Assembly: GCA_934700335.1 (NCBI GenBank)
Contig: CAKUXM010000010.1
Coordinates: 1-47,536 of the forward strand
Length of the DNA: 47,536 nucleotides
Direction of reading: 5' to 3'
DNA from: an uncultured Candidatus Melainabacteria bacterium
Lineage (GTDB): Bacteria > Cyanobacteriota > Vampirovibrionia > Gastranaerophilales > Gastranaerophilaceae
Shown: positions 25,040 through 33,486 of the stretch, in pieces
Layout: the number at the start of each line of letters is the position of its first letter
Numbering within the stretch: position 1 is the first letter of the stretch
The notes under the pieces: generated by a model
What the model saw: only the letters and a program-made list of their open reading frames with translations
Database searches by the model: none
What the model was told of the DNA's origin: nothing
Program-made: the position numbers and the translations under genes

Positions 25040-25628
25040 CATTTAATTCTATTAATTTCTTTTTAGCCGGATAATAGTCTGGAAGAATTCTTGCACAGTT
25101 TTTTAGGGTCTTGATTGCTTTTTCACGGTCTTTTTTATAAAGCCAATAATCAGCTAGAATAATATGCAGTTCGGGGTCTCCATACGAATTATTAATTCCT
25201 TTATCAAGGTAAATCTTTGCGATTTCGGGGTAATCGTTGTACATTAGGACTCTTGCAATAAACTTATAGCTTTCGCTATTTACAGAATAAAATAAGTCGT
25301 CGCCGTTGATTATGTTTTCAACCCATTCTATTTTGTTTGCTTTTAATAGTAAATCAATATCTAATTCTAAAAAGTTTCTGATTTCAAAATAAGTTGGTAA
25401 AAAAGTTACATAACCTTCGATAAATTGAATCATTCTTAATGCCCAATGTGCACGAGGGTTATAGTTTGAAATATTTGCGAATAATTTTTTAGAGTTTTCT
25501 AGGTTACCCTTCAAAAGTTCGCAGTAACCTAGCTCTAAATATAATTTATTTTTTCTAAAATAATCTTCGCAAATTTTTAAATCTAAATTAATTAGCTTTT
25601 CTTTTGCTAATTCGTATTCTGATATCAT
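25032..25628 (-). CDS. TPR-like helical protein downstream of csrA
   Basis: 198 residues with degenerate tetratricopeptide repeats: YLELGYCELLKGNLENSKKLFANI, FIARVLMYNDYPEIAKIYLDKGI, and LHIILADYWLYKKDREKAIKTLKNCARILPDYYPAK. No signal peptide or membrane helix. Its ATG overlaps the csrA stop (ATGA), so it is co-translated with csrA. It may be an adaptor protein; linkage to FliW/CsrA is by position only. The 3' end overlaps the end of purA on the other strand by 8 bases. Confidence 0.7.
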   Translation of the reverse strand: MISEYELAKEKLINLDLKICEDYFRKNKLYLELGYCELLKGNLENSKKLFANISNYNPRAHWALRMIQFIEGYVTFLPTYFEIRNFLELDIDLLLKANKIEWVENIINGDDLFYSVNSESYKFIARVLMYNDYPEIAKIYLDKGINNSYGDPELHIILADYWLYKKDREKAIKTLKNCARILPDYYPAKKKLIELNAI

Positions 25629-25903
25629 TCTGGTTTCTTTTTAATAATTACAGTCTTTTTCTTAGCTGTCGCTTCGTCAGCTTTAGGCATTAATCCTGCG
25701 ATTTGACCTAAATCTGATAGAGAACTTGTACTCTTTTGGTTAGAGCTCTTGATTTGTTTATAAACTTCTTCTCTATAAACTTTTACGTCTCTTGGAGCCT
25801 CAATTGCGATTTTGCAGTTGTCGTTTTTTGACTCTAAAATTGTTATTTCAATGTTATCATTGATGATTATTTTTTGTCCGTTTTTTCTTGCTAAAATTAA
25901 CAT
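25625..25903 (-). CDS. csrA: Translational regulator CsrA
   Basis: A dimeric RNA-binding protein that binds GGA motifs near ribosome sites and blocks translation, in many non-enteric bacteria of flagellin mRNA. The start LILARKNGQKIIINDNIEITIL is the canonical beta-strand region and the RNA-contacting AIEAPRDVKVYREEVY is intact. At 92 residues it is longer than usual (61-75): a tail of about 30 residues, Ser-rich then Lys-rich (TAKKKTVIIKKKPE), follows. fliW lies 33 bases upstream in the same operon, the classical antagonist pair. Confidence 0.95.
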   Translation of the reverse strand: MLILARKNGQKIIINDNIEITILESKNDNCKIAIEAPRDVKVYREEVYKQIKSSNQKSTSSLSDLGQIAGLMPKADEATAKKKTVIIKKKPE

Positions 25904-25936
25904 ATTCTTTCTTCTCTCATTAATTGTCTAACTTTT

Positions 25937-26359
25937 TTATTTGAACAACTTTTCAGTTGTACTAAAACCACTATCTGATAAAATAACTTGTCCAGCTTTG
26001 TGGTTTTTGATATTGAAAATTAATGGAGCAAGAAGGTTGATTGTAGAATCTTTTGGTGCTTTATCCGGAATGCAAGCAATGTTGAATACCATTACGTCTT
26101 CTGCACCGCCAATTTCAAGAGTTTTTTCTGCACTTGTTGGTAATTCAAATGAATAATCGTGCCCAAACACTGCAGGAGTTGTTATTGGAAATGATACTTC
26201 TGGTGTATCAACCGCTTGTAACCATTTAAAAATAGGGTTTTCTGTTACGTCAATCATAACGTATCTTTTGTCTTCGTAACCTAAAATAGGTAATTCAAAA
26301 TTGAATATTAATCCTTCGTCAACTTCAATTTCGCCAAATCTTGTTGTGTTAAATTTCAT
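25937..26359 (-). CDS. fliW: Flagellar assembly factor FliW
   Basis: Protein antagonist of CsrA, released by binding to flagellin, so that flagellin level feeds back on its own translation. The 140-residue protein has NTTRFGEIEVDEGLIFNFE, PILGYEDKRYVMIDV, NPIFKWLQAVDTPEVSFPIT, then MVFNIACIPDKAPKDSTINLLAPLIFN, all typical of FliW. It lies 33 bases before csrA and just after the Q/N-rich TPR gene. Flagellin itself is not in the window. Confidence 0.94.
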   Translation of the reverse strand: MKFNTTRFGEIEVDEGLIFNFELPILGYEDKRYVMIDVTENPIFKWLQAVDTPEVSFPITTPAVFGHDYSFELPTSAEKTLEIGGAEDVMVFNIACIPDKAPKDSTINLLAPLIFNIKNHKAGQVILSDSGFSTTEKLFK

Positions 26360-26384
26360 AAATTCACTATCCTTTTGTTTTTAA

Positions 26385-27350
26385 TTATCTATTATTGTTG
26401 CTTGAGCTGAAAGTTAAATCAGGCATCATTGAATTCATCAACATTGCTTGCATAACTTCTGGGCTAAGTCCGCCTTTTTCTCCATTTTGACCTTGTGCCA
26501 TAAACAGAGGTAACATGTTCATAAATTGGTTAGAACTGTTGTTGTTATTGTTGTTACCACCAAGCATAGCAGAAATGCCAGCGTATGGATTTTGTTGTTG
26601 AGCCATCATCATTTGCATCATTTGTTGTTGCAATTGTTGATTTTGAGTGTTTTGTGCAACTTGTGTTGATGCTTGTTGTGCAGGTTGTTGAGTTACAATG
26701 CTACCTAAGCCTGCTTGATTTAAAACTTTTATTGCAGCTACAACTTCATCATTTGAAGGCATTTTGCTGTTAACTCTTTCTTTTTTAGAAGCTTCTGTTG
26801 CAACTTTTGCCTTGTTTAAGTCATCTGTTTTGTTACTGCTTTTTTCGTATTCTTCAAATTCAAATCTGTTTATTTCTTCATCAGAATTGATACGGTTTCT
26901 CAATGAATCTAAGTTTTTCTTAGTTGTTTCTTGTTGAGCACCTTTGTATACGAATTGTGTTTTGTCTTTAATAAATTTGTCTAATTCTGTATCTTGTTCT
27001 TTTATAGTGTTGTTTTTGTAGCATAAATCAGGTTCTTCTAAGCAAACCTTACCTTTTGTTGCATAATCTAATAAAGTTTCGTTTGGTCTAAGAGCAAGCA
27101 CTTTGTCGTACGCTTGAATTGCGTTAGTTTTTCTGCCTGCTTGAACATTTGCAATTGCTAAGTAATAATATGCAAGTGCATTTGATCGTTCACTTCTTGT
27201 ATAAACTTCTAAATCTTGAATACAACCTGTATAGTTTCCTGCTTTATATTTGTTTATTGCACCTTGAAGAGTTACGTTGCTTGCGTAAGCTACTGAACTC
27301 AAAGCAATCATACCAATTAATAATTTTGCTAAATTTATTTTTATCTTCAT
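26385..27350 (-). CDS. Exported TPR protein with Gln/Met/Asn-rich tail
   Basis: 321 residues. A signal peptide (LAKLLIGMIALSSVAYAS) is followed by two TPR units (LQGAINKYKAGNYTGCIQDLE; YYYLAIANVQAGRKTNAIQAYDKVLALRPNE), a charged helical linker, and a low-complexity tail from about residue 205 (QQPAQQASTQVAQ, QQQMMQMMMAQQQNPY, GGNNNNNNSSNQF). ATG 27350 is chosen because GGGGAG precedes it at good spacing; a GTG at 27365 overlaps this site. It is the first gene of a minus-strand run with fliW and csrA. Function is unknown; the tail suggests multivalent binding or assembly. Confidence 0.7.
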   Translation of the reverse strand: MKIKINLAKLLIGMIALSSVAYASNVTLQGAINKYKAGNYTGCIQDLEVYTRSERSNALAYYYLAIANVQAGRKTNAIQAYDKVLALRPNETLLDYATKGKVCLEEPDLCYKNNTIKEQDTELDKFIKDKTQFVYKGAQQETTKKNLDSLRNRINSDEEINRFEFEEYEKSSNKTDDLNKAKVATEASKKERVNSKMPSNDEVVAAIKVLNQAGLGSIVTQQPAQQASTQVAQNTQNQQLQQQMMQMMMAQQQNPYAGISAMLGGNNNNNNSSNQFMNMLPLFMAQGQNGEKGGLSPEVMQAMLMNSMMPDLTFSSSNNNR

Positions 27351-27464
27351 AATACTTCTCCCCACAAATTATTTTTTAATTTTTTTTCTTAAAAAATCAA
27401 CCTTTGCTAGTATATTTTATAATTTTTTTATAATTTTGACATGGTTTAATTGGTGGATTTTTGC

Positions 27465-27495
27465 AAAAAAAAAGACCCGATAAAATCGAGTCTTT
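27465..27495 (-). terminator. Terminator of the dTDP-sugar operon
   Basis: On the minus strand, aaagac plus cgat-type arms (27471-27481 with 27485-27495, one mismatch) form an 11-position stem around a 3-base loop, followed by a run of nine or more T (A on the plus strand at 27465-27473). It starts 5 bases past the stop of the last operon gene. Confidence 0.85.
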
Positions 27496-27499
27496 CTTT

Positions 27500-28372
27500 T
27501 TAATTATTTGAAACGAGTAATTTTTTTATATTGTTGTAATACTCATTTTTATCGTCGTATTTTTCAAGTTCTTTCCATAAATCTTTTGATGAAATAAATC
27601 CTTCTTTGTAAGCTATTTCTTCAATACAGCCAATAGTAATTCCTTTTTGTTCTTCTTGTTGAACGTAATTTGACGCTTCCAACATAGAATCGTGAGTTCC
27701 TGTGTCTAACCATTCAAAATCGTCTCCAAGAAGTTCAACATTTAATTTGCCTTTTTCAAGATATATTTTGTTCAAATCTGTAATTTCTAATTCTCCTCTT
27801 GAAGAAGGTTTAAGCTCTCTTGCGTATTTGCAAACATTGTTGTCATAGAAATATAAACCTGTTACAGCATAATTTGATTTAGGTTGTTTTGGTTTTTCTT
27901 CTAGAGAAATTGCTTTTTGATTTTTGTCAAATTCTACAACTCCAAATCTTTCAGGATCAGGAACTTTATATCCAAAAACGGTTGCTCCGGTATTCTTATT
28001 AATAGCATTTTTCATTATGTTGCCAAAATCTTTGCCATAGAAAATGTTATCGCCCAAAATTAATGCAACAGAATCTTTTTCAATAAAATCTTCACCAATT
28101 AAAAACGCATCAGCAATACCTTTTTGAACATATTGTATTCTGTATTTAATATTTATACCGATTTGAGAACCATCACCCAAAAGCTTTCTGAAGTTTTCGT
28201 AATCGGCTTCATTTGTGATGATAAGAATATCTTTAATTCCTGCTCTCAAAAATGTTGAAAGTGGATAATAAATCATAGGTTTGTTATAAATTGTCAATAA
28301 AATTTTTGATATTGGCAGAGATGCTGGGTAAAGTCTAGTACCTGCTCCACCGGCTAATATGATACCTTTCAT
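27500..28372 (-). CDS. Second, divergent RfbA-like sugar-nucleotide transferase
   Basis: Clearly homologous to glucose-1-phosphate thymidylyltransferase (290 aa; GGAGTRLYPAS, LILGDNIFYG, EEKPKQPKSNYAVTGLYFYD, GELEITDLN, WLDTGTHDSMLEA). It differs from the canonical copy at 29326 in the nucleotide-binding part: SKILLTIYNKPM instead of SKQLLPIYDKPM, and QYVQKGIADAF instead of QPSPDGLAQAF. Gln in SKQ and the QPSPDG loop contact the thymidine nucleotide in known RmlA structures, so base or sugar preference may have changed. The C-terminal half stays very close to the other copy. It is the last gene of the operon, directly adjoining the UXS-type gene. Confidence 0.85.
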   Translation of the reverse strand: MKGIILAGGAGTRLYPASLPISKILLTIYNKPMIYYPLSTFLRAGIKDILIITNEADYENFRKLLGDGSQIGINIKYRIQYVQKGIADAFLIGEDFIEKDSVALILGDNIFYGKDFGNIMKNAINKNTGATVFGYKVPDPERFGVVEFDKNQKAISLEEKPKQPKSNYAVTGLYFYDNNVCKYARELKPSSRGELEITDLNKIYLEKGKLNVELLGDDFEWLDTGTHDSMLEASNYVQQEEQKGITIGCIEEIAYKEGFISSKDLWKELEKYDDKNEYYNNIKKLLVSNN

Positions 28373-29317
28373 TTATTTTAACTCCTGTAATTTATTATCA
28401 AAGTATTCAATTGTTTTAGAGATACCTTCTTTTATATCAACACTTGGTTCCCAGTTAAGTTTCTCTTTTGCAAGAGAAATATCAGGTTTTCTTTGGATAG
28501 GATCATCACTTGGAAGTGGTTTATAAATAATTTTTGATTTTGAATTTGTCATTTCAATAATTAATTTTGCAAATTCTAAAATGCTTCGCTCAGAAGGGTT
28601 TCCTAAATTTACTGGTCCAATAAAATTTTCTTCATTGTTCATCATTTTAATCATTCCTTCGATTAAATCAGAAACATAACAGAAGGAACGAGTTTGAGAA
28701 CCATCACCATAAATAGTTATATCTTTGTTTTGTAGAGCTTGAACAATAAAGTTTGAAACAACCCTACCGTCATTTACGTCCATATTAGGTCCATAAGTAT
28801 TGAAAATTCTGATAATTCTAATATCAACGCCTTTTTGTCTATGATAATCCATCATTAAGGTTTCAGCACAACGTTTACCCTCGTCGTAACAACTTCTTAT
28901 GCCAATAGGGTTAACATTTCCCCAGTAACTTTCCACTTGTGGGTGAATTGTGGGGTCGCCATAGATTTCGCTTGTTGATGCTTGTAAAATTCTTGCCTTA
29001 CAAGGGATTGCAAGGTTTAACATATGTGTAACCCCAATAACTGATGTCTCAATTGTTTTAATTGGATTGTATTGGTAACTTACTGGACTTGCAGGACAAG
29101 CTAAATTGTAGATTTGGTCTACTTCTGCAAGATATTCTTTTGTAATATCTTGTCTTACAAGTTCAAAGTGGTCGTTCCCTATTAAGTGTCTAATGTTGTC
29201 TTTCGAGCCTGTAAAAAAATTATCAAGGCAGATAACATCGTTTCCGTCATTAATCAATCTTTCGCATAAATGACTTCCGATAAAACCTGCACCGCCTGTA
29301 ATTAAAATTCTTTTCAA
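28373..29317 (-). CDS. UDP-glucuronate decarboxylase (UXS)-type SDR epimerase
   Basis: Extended short-chain dehydrogenase, 314 aa. The Rossmann motif GGAGFIGSHL is at the N-terminus. CPASPVSYQYNPIKTIETSV, ASTSEIYGDPTIHPQ, NVNPIGIRSCYDEGKR (catalytic Tyr-x3-Lys YDEGK) and RIFNTYGPNMDVNDGRVVSNF match UDP-xylose synthase, which makes UDP-xylose from UDP-glucuronate. The substrate in this setting could differ, since both neighbours are dTDP-sugar enzymes. Its start abuts the preceding rfbA by 8 bases. Confidence 0.85.
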   Translation of the reverse strand: MKRILITGGAGFIGSHLCERLINDGNDVICLDNFFTGSKDNIRHLIGNDHFELVRQDITKEYLAEVDQIYNLACPASPVSYQYNPIKTIETSVIGVTHMLNLAIPCKARILQASTSEIYGDPTIHPQVESYWGNVNPIGIRSCYDEGKRCAETLMMDYHRQKGVDIRIIRIFNTYGPNMDVNDGRVVSNFIVQALQNKDITIYGDGSQTRSFCYVSDLIEGMIKMMNNEENFIGPVNLGNPSERSILEFAKLIIEMTNSKSKIIYKPLPSDDPIQRKPDISLAKEKLNWEPSVDIKEGISKTIEYFDNKLQELK

Positions 29318-29325
29318 GACTTCTC

Positions 29326-30204
29326 CTATTCAGCTTCGATTAATCGTTTAACGTAATCATAGTATTCATTGTTTTTGTATTGTTCAACTTGTTTTCTCAA
29401 GTGTTCTCTTGAAACGAATTTCATTCTGTATGCAATCTCTTCAAGACAAGCAATTTTAATACCTTGGTTCTCTTCAACGGTTTGAATGTATTGACCGGCT
29501 TGCAATAATGATGCGTGAGTACCGGTATCTAACCACGCAAAACCTCTTGAAAGAACTTCGCAATTCAATTTACCTTGTTCAAGATAAATTTTGTTTAAGT
29601 CTGTAATTTCTAACTCGCCTCTTGCAGAAGGTTTTAAGTTTTTGGCATATTCTACAACATTGTTATCATAGAAATATAAACCTGTAACAGCGTAATTTGA
29701 TTTAGGTTGTTTAGGTTTTTCTTCTAAAGACAAAACTTTTCCTTTTTTATCAAACTCTGCAACACCAAATCTTTGAGGATCTTTTACGTGGTATGCAAAA
29801 ACTGTTGCGCCACCAACTTTTTGTGTTTGTTTTGCTGTGAATTTTAATGTTCCTGAAAATCTTGGACCATAGAAAATATTATCACCTAAGATTAATGCAA
29901 CAGAATCGTCGCCGATAAATTCTTCGCCTAAAATAAAGGCTTGTGCAAGTCCATCTGGGCTTGGTTGTTCTTTATATTGAAATCTTAAACCAAATTGTGA
30001 GCCGTCGCCTAAAAGTTTTTCAAAGTTTGGTAAATCTTTTGGGGTTGAAATAATTAAGATATCTCTTATTCCCGCAAGCATTAGCACTGAAATCGGGTGA
30101 TAAATCATTGGTTTGTCGTATATTGGCAATAATTGTTTTGAGACAACCATTGTACTTGGATAAAGTCTTGTGCCAGCTCCACCGGCAAGGATAATACCTT
30201 TCAT
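29326..30204 (-). CDS. rfbA: Glucose-1-phosphate thymidylyltransferase RfbA
   Basis: Makes dTDP-glucose from dTTP and glucose-1-phosphate, the first step to dTDP-rhamnose. It carries the full canonical set: LAGGAGTRLYPST, VSKQLLPIYDKPMIYHP, ILIISTPKDL, LLGDGSQFG, QPSPDGLAQAFILGEEFI, GDNIFYGP, EEKPKQPKSNYAV and WLDTGTHASLL. 292 aa, normal. It lies in the same operon as rfbC, rfbB and rfbD. Confidence 0.95.
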   Translation of the reverse strand: MKGIILAGGAGTRLYPSTMVVSKQLLPIYDKPMIYHPISVLMLAGIRDILIISTPKDLPNFEKLLGDGSQFGLRFQYKEQPSPDGLAQAFILGEEFIGDDSVALILGDNIFYGPRFSGTLKFTAKQTQKVGGATVFAYHVKDPQRFGVAEFDKKGKVLSLEEKPKQPKSNYAVTGLYFYDNNVVEYAKNLKPSARGELEITDLNKIYLEQGKLNCEVLSRGFAWLDTGTHASLLQAGQYIQTVEENQGIKIACLEEIAYRMKFVSREHLRKQVEQYKNNEYYDYVKRLIEAE

Positions 30205-30228
30205 ATTAAAATTTTCCTCTCTATTATA

Positions 30229-30585
30229 TTAGAATTTTATAAATAAGAATGCAACAAATAAAAACGCAAATGGAATACTTGCGAAAAACGTGCCTATGAT
30301 TCTTAAAAAATCAATAAAACCATTATTTAAAAATTTTGTATCATTTATTCTCACTTCATAAAAGTTTTCTAGCATAAAAATAAAAAATGTTATTACAGAA
30401 TAAATTACAAAGAACCAGTTAATGCTGATAATAGCTGGTATGATTGCATCAAGTGATTCGTTCTTTTGGAACAATACTTGAACAAGTTGCCCTAGATATG
30501 ATGTCAAAAATCCTAAAAGATTTATCCAACCACATGTTGCAAAAAAGTTTAAACTATAGTGATTTTTATATTTTTTAAAAAACAT
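30229..30585 (-). CDS. Small membrane protein in the dTDP-sugar operon (118 aa)
   Basis: Three predicted membrane helices: LNFFATCGWINLLGFLTSYL, a segment around ISINWFFVIYSVITFFIFML, and IIGTFFASIPFAFLFVAFL. The N-terminus is short and basic (MFFKKYKNH). I do not recognise a family. It lies between rfbD and rfbA in the same direction with gaps of 36 and 24 bases, so it is very likely co-transcribed; a role in moving or transferring sugars across the membrane is only a guess. Confidence 0.65.
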   Translation of the reverse strand: MFFKKYKNHYSLNFFATCGWINLLGFLTSYLGQLVQVLFQKNESLDAIIPAIISINWFFVIYSVITFFIFMLENFYEVRINDTKFLNNGFIDFLRIIGTFFASIPFAFLFVAFLFIKF

Positions 30586-30621
30586 ACAAAAATATTACTC
30601 CAAATATGAATTATTTAAAAG

Positions 30622-31443
30622 TTAATCTCTTAATTTTAAATAATCTTTTAGTGCTAATTTCCAGTTTCTGCAAATTCCATCATTATCTAATGCAGAGTAA
30701 TGAGGTCTTTTTGCAGGTCTTGGGTATTCTTTTGTTGTGCAAGGTTTTAAATTTACATCTAATTTCAACAGCTGATAAATTTCTTTTGCAAAGTTGTACC
30801 AAGTTGTAGGTTCGCTACCACAAATGTGATAAATGCCATAAGGCGCTTCTTCGTTGATTAATTTTATAATGCCATTGCATAGTTCCATTGTCCACGTTGG
30901 GCAACCTGTTTGGTCGTCTACAACTTTTATTTCTGGATTTTGAGAAATAGATATCATTGTTTCAACAAAATTTTTGCCGTGATGTCCGTATAACCAGCTT
31001 GTTCTTACAATATAATATTTTTCACAATATTTTTGAACAAGAACTTCACCTGCTCTTTTTGTTTTTCCATAAACATTTTGAGGGTTTGTTTCGTCTTCTG
31101 GTTTATAAGGTTTGTCATTTGTTCCGTCAAAAACATAATCTGTTGAAATATATAGCAGTGTGATATTGTTTTTACCACAAACTTCTGCAAGATTTTCAGT
31201 ACCAAGAACGTTAATCTTTTCTGCTTTTTCTTTTTCGGTTTCTGCTAAATCAACATTTGTATAACCGGCGCAATGAATTACCATATTTGGTTTTTCTTCA
31301 TTAATCATTTTTTTAACTTGATTAATATCTGTGATATCAAGATTGTTGATATCAGTTTCAACGACTTCAAAGTCTTCGTCTTCAAGTACTGGACATAAAT
31401 CTTGTCCAAGCATGCCTTTAGCGCCGGTTACAAGAATTTTCAT
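30622..31443 (-). CDS. rfbD: dTDP-4-dehydrorhamnose reductase RfbD
   Basis: Last step of dTDP-L-rhamnose synthesis with NAD(P)H. 273 aa with VTGAKGMLGQDLCPVL (Rossmann loop), IHCAGYTNVDLAETEKEKA, YISTDYVFDGTNDKPY, YGKTKRAGE (catalytic Tyr-x3-Lys) and RTSWLYGHHGKNFVETM. Its ATG overlaps the end of rfbB by one base. Confidence 0.95.
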   Translation of the reverse strand: MKILVTGAKGMLGQDLCPVLEDEDFEVVETDINNLDITDINQVKKMINEEKPNMVIHCAGYTNVDLAETEKEKAEKINVLGTENLAEVCGKNNITLLYISTDYVFDGTNDKPYKPEDETNPQNVYGKTKRAGEVLVQKYCEKYYIVRTSWLYGHHGKNFVETMISISQNPEIKVVDDQTGCPTWTMELCNGIIKLINEEAPYGIYHICGSEPTTWYNFAKEIYQLLKLDVNLKPCTTKEYPRPAKRPHYSALDNDGICRNWKLALKDYLKLRD

Positions 31444-32423
31444 TATACAAGACTCGCTTTCTTGTTTTCGATTGATTTAATCCAATCTTGGTTATTCAAA
31501 TACCAGTCGATTGTTAATTTAATACCTTCTTCAAATGTTACAGAAGGTTCCCAGCCCAACTCTGATTGAATTTTGTCGTTTGCAATAGCGTAACGTCTGT
31601 CGTGTCCTAATCTATCTTCAACATATTTAATAGAAGATTCGTCTTTGCCCATTGCATCAAGGATTAAGTGAGTGATTTCCATATTTGTTTTTTCGTTGTG
31701 TCCACCGATGTTATAAACTTCACCAACTCTGCCTTTGTGAAGAACTACGTCAATAGCCTTGCAGTGGTCATATACGTATAACCAATCTCTTACGTTTAAT
31801 CCATCGCCATATACAGGCACTTTTTCACCTTTTAATAATTGTGAAATGAAGAATGGAATTAATTTTTCTGGATATTGGTAAGGTCCATAGTTGTTAGAAC
31901 AACGAGTATTTAATACTGGTAATTTATATGTTTCGTAATATGCTCTAACTAATAAGTCAGCACTTGCTTTTGATGCTGAATATGGTGAATTTGGTTGGAT
32001 AGGTGTTGTTTCATAGAAATAACCTGTTTTACCTAAAGAACCATAAACTTCATCTGTACCAACTTGTAAGTATCTTTCAATACCTAATTCTTTACAAGCT
32101 TGTAATAAATTCAATGTACCTTGAACGTTTGTTTCAACAAAGATTTCAGGGTGTTTGATTGAATTGTCAACATGAGATTCTGCTGCAAAGTTTACAACAC
32201 AATCAACGTCTTTGATGATATCTCTAACTAAATCGTGATTACAGATGTTGCCGTGAACAAATGTATAATTTGGATTATCTTTTACATCGTTTAAGTTTTC
32301 TAAGTTGCCACAATATGTAAGTGCATCAAGATTTACTACTTTGTAATCAGAATATGTGTTTAAGATGTGTCTTACAAAACAACTTCCGATAAATCCTGCG
32401 CCACCTGTTACTAATAATTTCAT
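31443..32423 (-). CDS. rfbB: dTDP-glucose 4,6-dehydratase RfbB
   Basis: Second step of the dTDP-rhamnose pathway. 326 aa with VTGGAGFIGSCFVRHIL, LDALTYCGNLENL, FAAESHVDNSIKHPE, QVGTDEVYGSLG, PYSASKASADLLVRAYY (YSASK catalytic pair) and RCSNNYGPYQYPEKLIP. The DE pair in GTDEVYG is the dehydratase-specific acid/base pair. Confidence 0.96.
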   Translation of the reverse strand: MKLLVTGGAGFIGSCFVRHILNTYSDYKVVNLDALTYCGNLENLNDVKDNPNYTFVHGNICNHDLVRDIIKDVDCVVNFAAESHVDNSIKHPEIFVETNVQGTLNLLQACKELGIERYLQVGTDEVYGSLGKTGYFYETTPIQPNSPYSASKASADLLVRAYYETYKLPVLNTRCSNNYGPYQYPEKLIPFFISQLLKGEKVPVYGDGLNVRDWLYVYDHCKAIDVVLHKGRVGEVYNIGGHNEKTNMEITHLILDAMGKDESSIKYVEDRLGHDRRYAIANDKIQSELGWEPSVTFEEGIKLTIDWYLNNQDWIKSIENKKASLV

Positions 32424-32449
32424 TCTTTATTTTCTCCTATAGTTAATAT

Positions 32450-32989
32450 TTATATTTCGCTTAAAGTTTTGTGTTTAGTGTCTTTTTCAGAAAGGATTGG
32501 CTCAAAATCAATTTCCCAATCTATATTGATATCTTTGTCATTCCACATAATTCCGCTGTCAGCTTCTGGGTGATATTCACCTTGAGTTTTGTACGCTATT
32601 TCAACCTCGTCTGTTAAAGCTACAAAGCCGTGTGCAAATTCTTTTGGAATGTATAACATTTTTTTATTTTCTTCTGAAAGTTCTACTTTTACGTATTTGC
32701 CAAAAGTTTTTGAACCTTTTCTGATATCTACCGCAACATCGTAAATTCTACCTTTCAGACATCTTACGATTTTTGCTTGAGCATAAGGTTGTTTTTGAAA
32801 ATGTAAACCTCTAAGAACACCTTTTGTAGATTTTGAGTGGTTATCTTGGTTAAATTCTCCCATGATACCGTTTGCTTCAAAATCTGATTTTTTATAAGTT
32901 TCCATAAAAAATCCTCTGTTATCACCGAAAACTTTAGGTGTTATAAGGATTACGTCTTTAATGGATTGTTTTTCAAATGTAAATGGCAT
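32450..32989 (-). CDS. rfbC: dTDP-4-dehydrorhamnose 3,5-epimerase RfbC
   Basis: Cupin-fold epimerase, third step of the pathway. The protein from ATG 32989 is 179 residues: KDVILITPKVFGDNRGFFME, FNQDNHSKSTKGVLRGLHFQ (catalytic His in RGLHFQ), QAKIVRCLKGRIYDVAVDIR, YIPKEFAHGFVAL and EVEIAYKTQGEYHPEAD. The ATG has AAGGAAG upstream; an open frame reaching 33043 passes through the promoter and is not used. It is the first gene of the operon. Confidence 0.95.
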   Translation of the reverse strand: MPFTFEKQSIKDVILITPKVFGDNRGFFMETYKKSDFEANGIMGEFNQDNHSKSTKGVLRGLHFQKQPYAQAKIVRCLKGRIYDVAVDIRKGSKTFGKYVKVELSEENKKMLYIPKEFAHGFVALTDEVEIAYKTQGEYHPEADSGIMWNDKDINIDWEIDFEPILSEKDTKHKTLSEI

Positions 32990-33014
32990 AATACTTCCTT
33001 CTTTATTAGTGTTT

Positions 33015-33043
33015 ATTATACATAAACACAAGTTTTTAATCAA
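33015..33043 (-). promoter_or_regulatory. Promoter of the rfbC-rfbB-rfbD-rfbA operon
   Basis: On the minus strand TTGATT (33043-33038), a 17-base spacer and TATAAT (33020-33015) form a near-consensus sigma-70 promoter, with a leader of about 19 bases to ATG 32989. Confidence 0.75.
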
Positions 33044-33063
33044 GTAAAATATACATTATTTGC

Positions 33064-33438
33064 ATGATGTTAAAGGACTTTAATTTTGTTAAAAGTAAGA
33101 TTGTAAATAGCAATGAGGTTTTTGAATACACTATGTCAGATAATATGATTGAAAACAACTATATGGATTTATTAATTAGTCCAGCATTAACGAATAATAA
33201 CGCATTAAATAGTCCGGCGAATATTTCGCAAAGTGAGCAAGTGGAAGCTTTTGAACAAGTTTTTGACGATGCAATCGATATGCTTGATTTTGAGATAGAT
33301 AATTTGACAAAAAATAATGGTAAGACAGAAGAGTCTGACGATATGTCAGCAAGTAGTTTAATGCAATTGTTAGGAAATAAATTTGGACCTCCGGCGGGAC
33401 TAACAATAGAAGATTTTGATTACTCTCTAATTCAGTAA
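33064..33438 (+). CDS. Small acidic protein of unknown function (124 aa)
   Basis: Not recognised. Acidic, Asn/Asp-rich and soluble, without signal peptide. A helical core (QVEAFEQVFDDAIDMLDFEIDNLT) is followed by a Ser/Met segment (DDMSASSLMQLLGNKF) and a short C-terminus. Start is uncertain: adjacent ATGs at 33064 and 33067 have no clear ribosome site, and ATG 33133 (MSDNMIENNYMDLL) is an alternative that would give 101 residues. It is divergent from the rfb operon and ends before a terminator at 33487, which supports a real transcription unit. Confidence 0.5.
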   Translation: MMLKDFNFVKSKIVNSNEVFEYTMSDNMIENNYMDLLISPALTNNNALNSPANISQSEQVEAFEQVFDDAIDMLDFEIDNLTKNNGKTEESDDMSASSLMQLLGNKFGPPAGLTIEDFDYSLIQ

Positions 33439-33486
33439 TGTGTGTATAATACGTTCGACTATTGCGATTAGGCACGGAAGCGTTAG

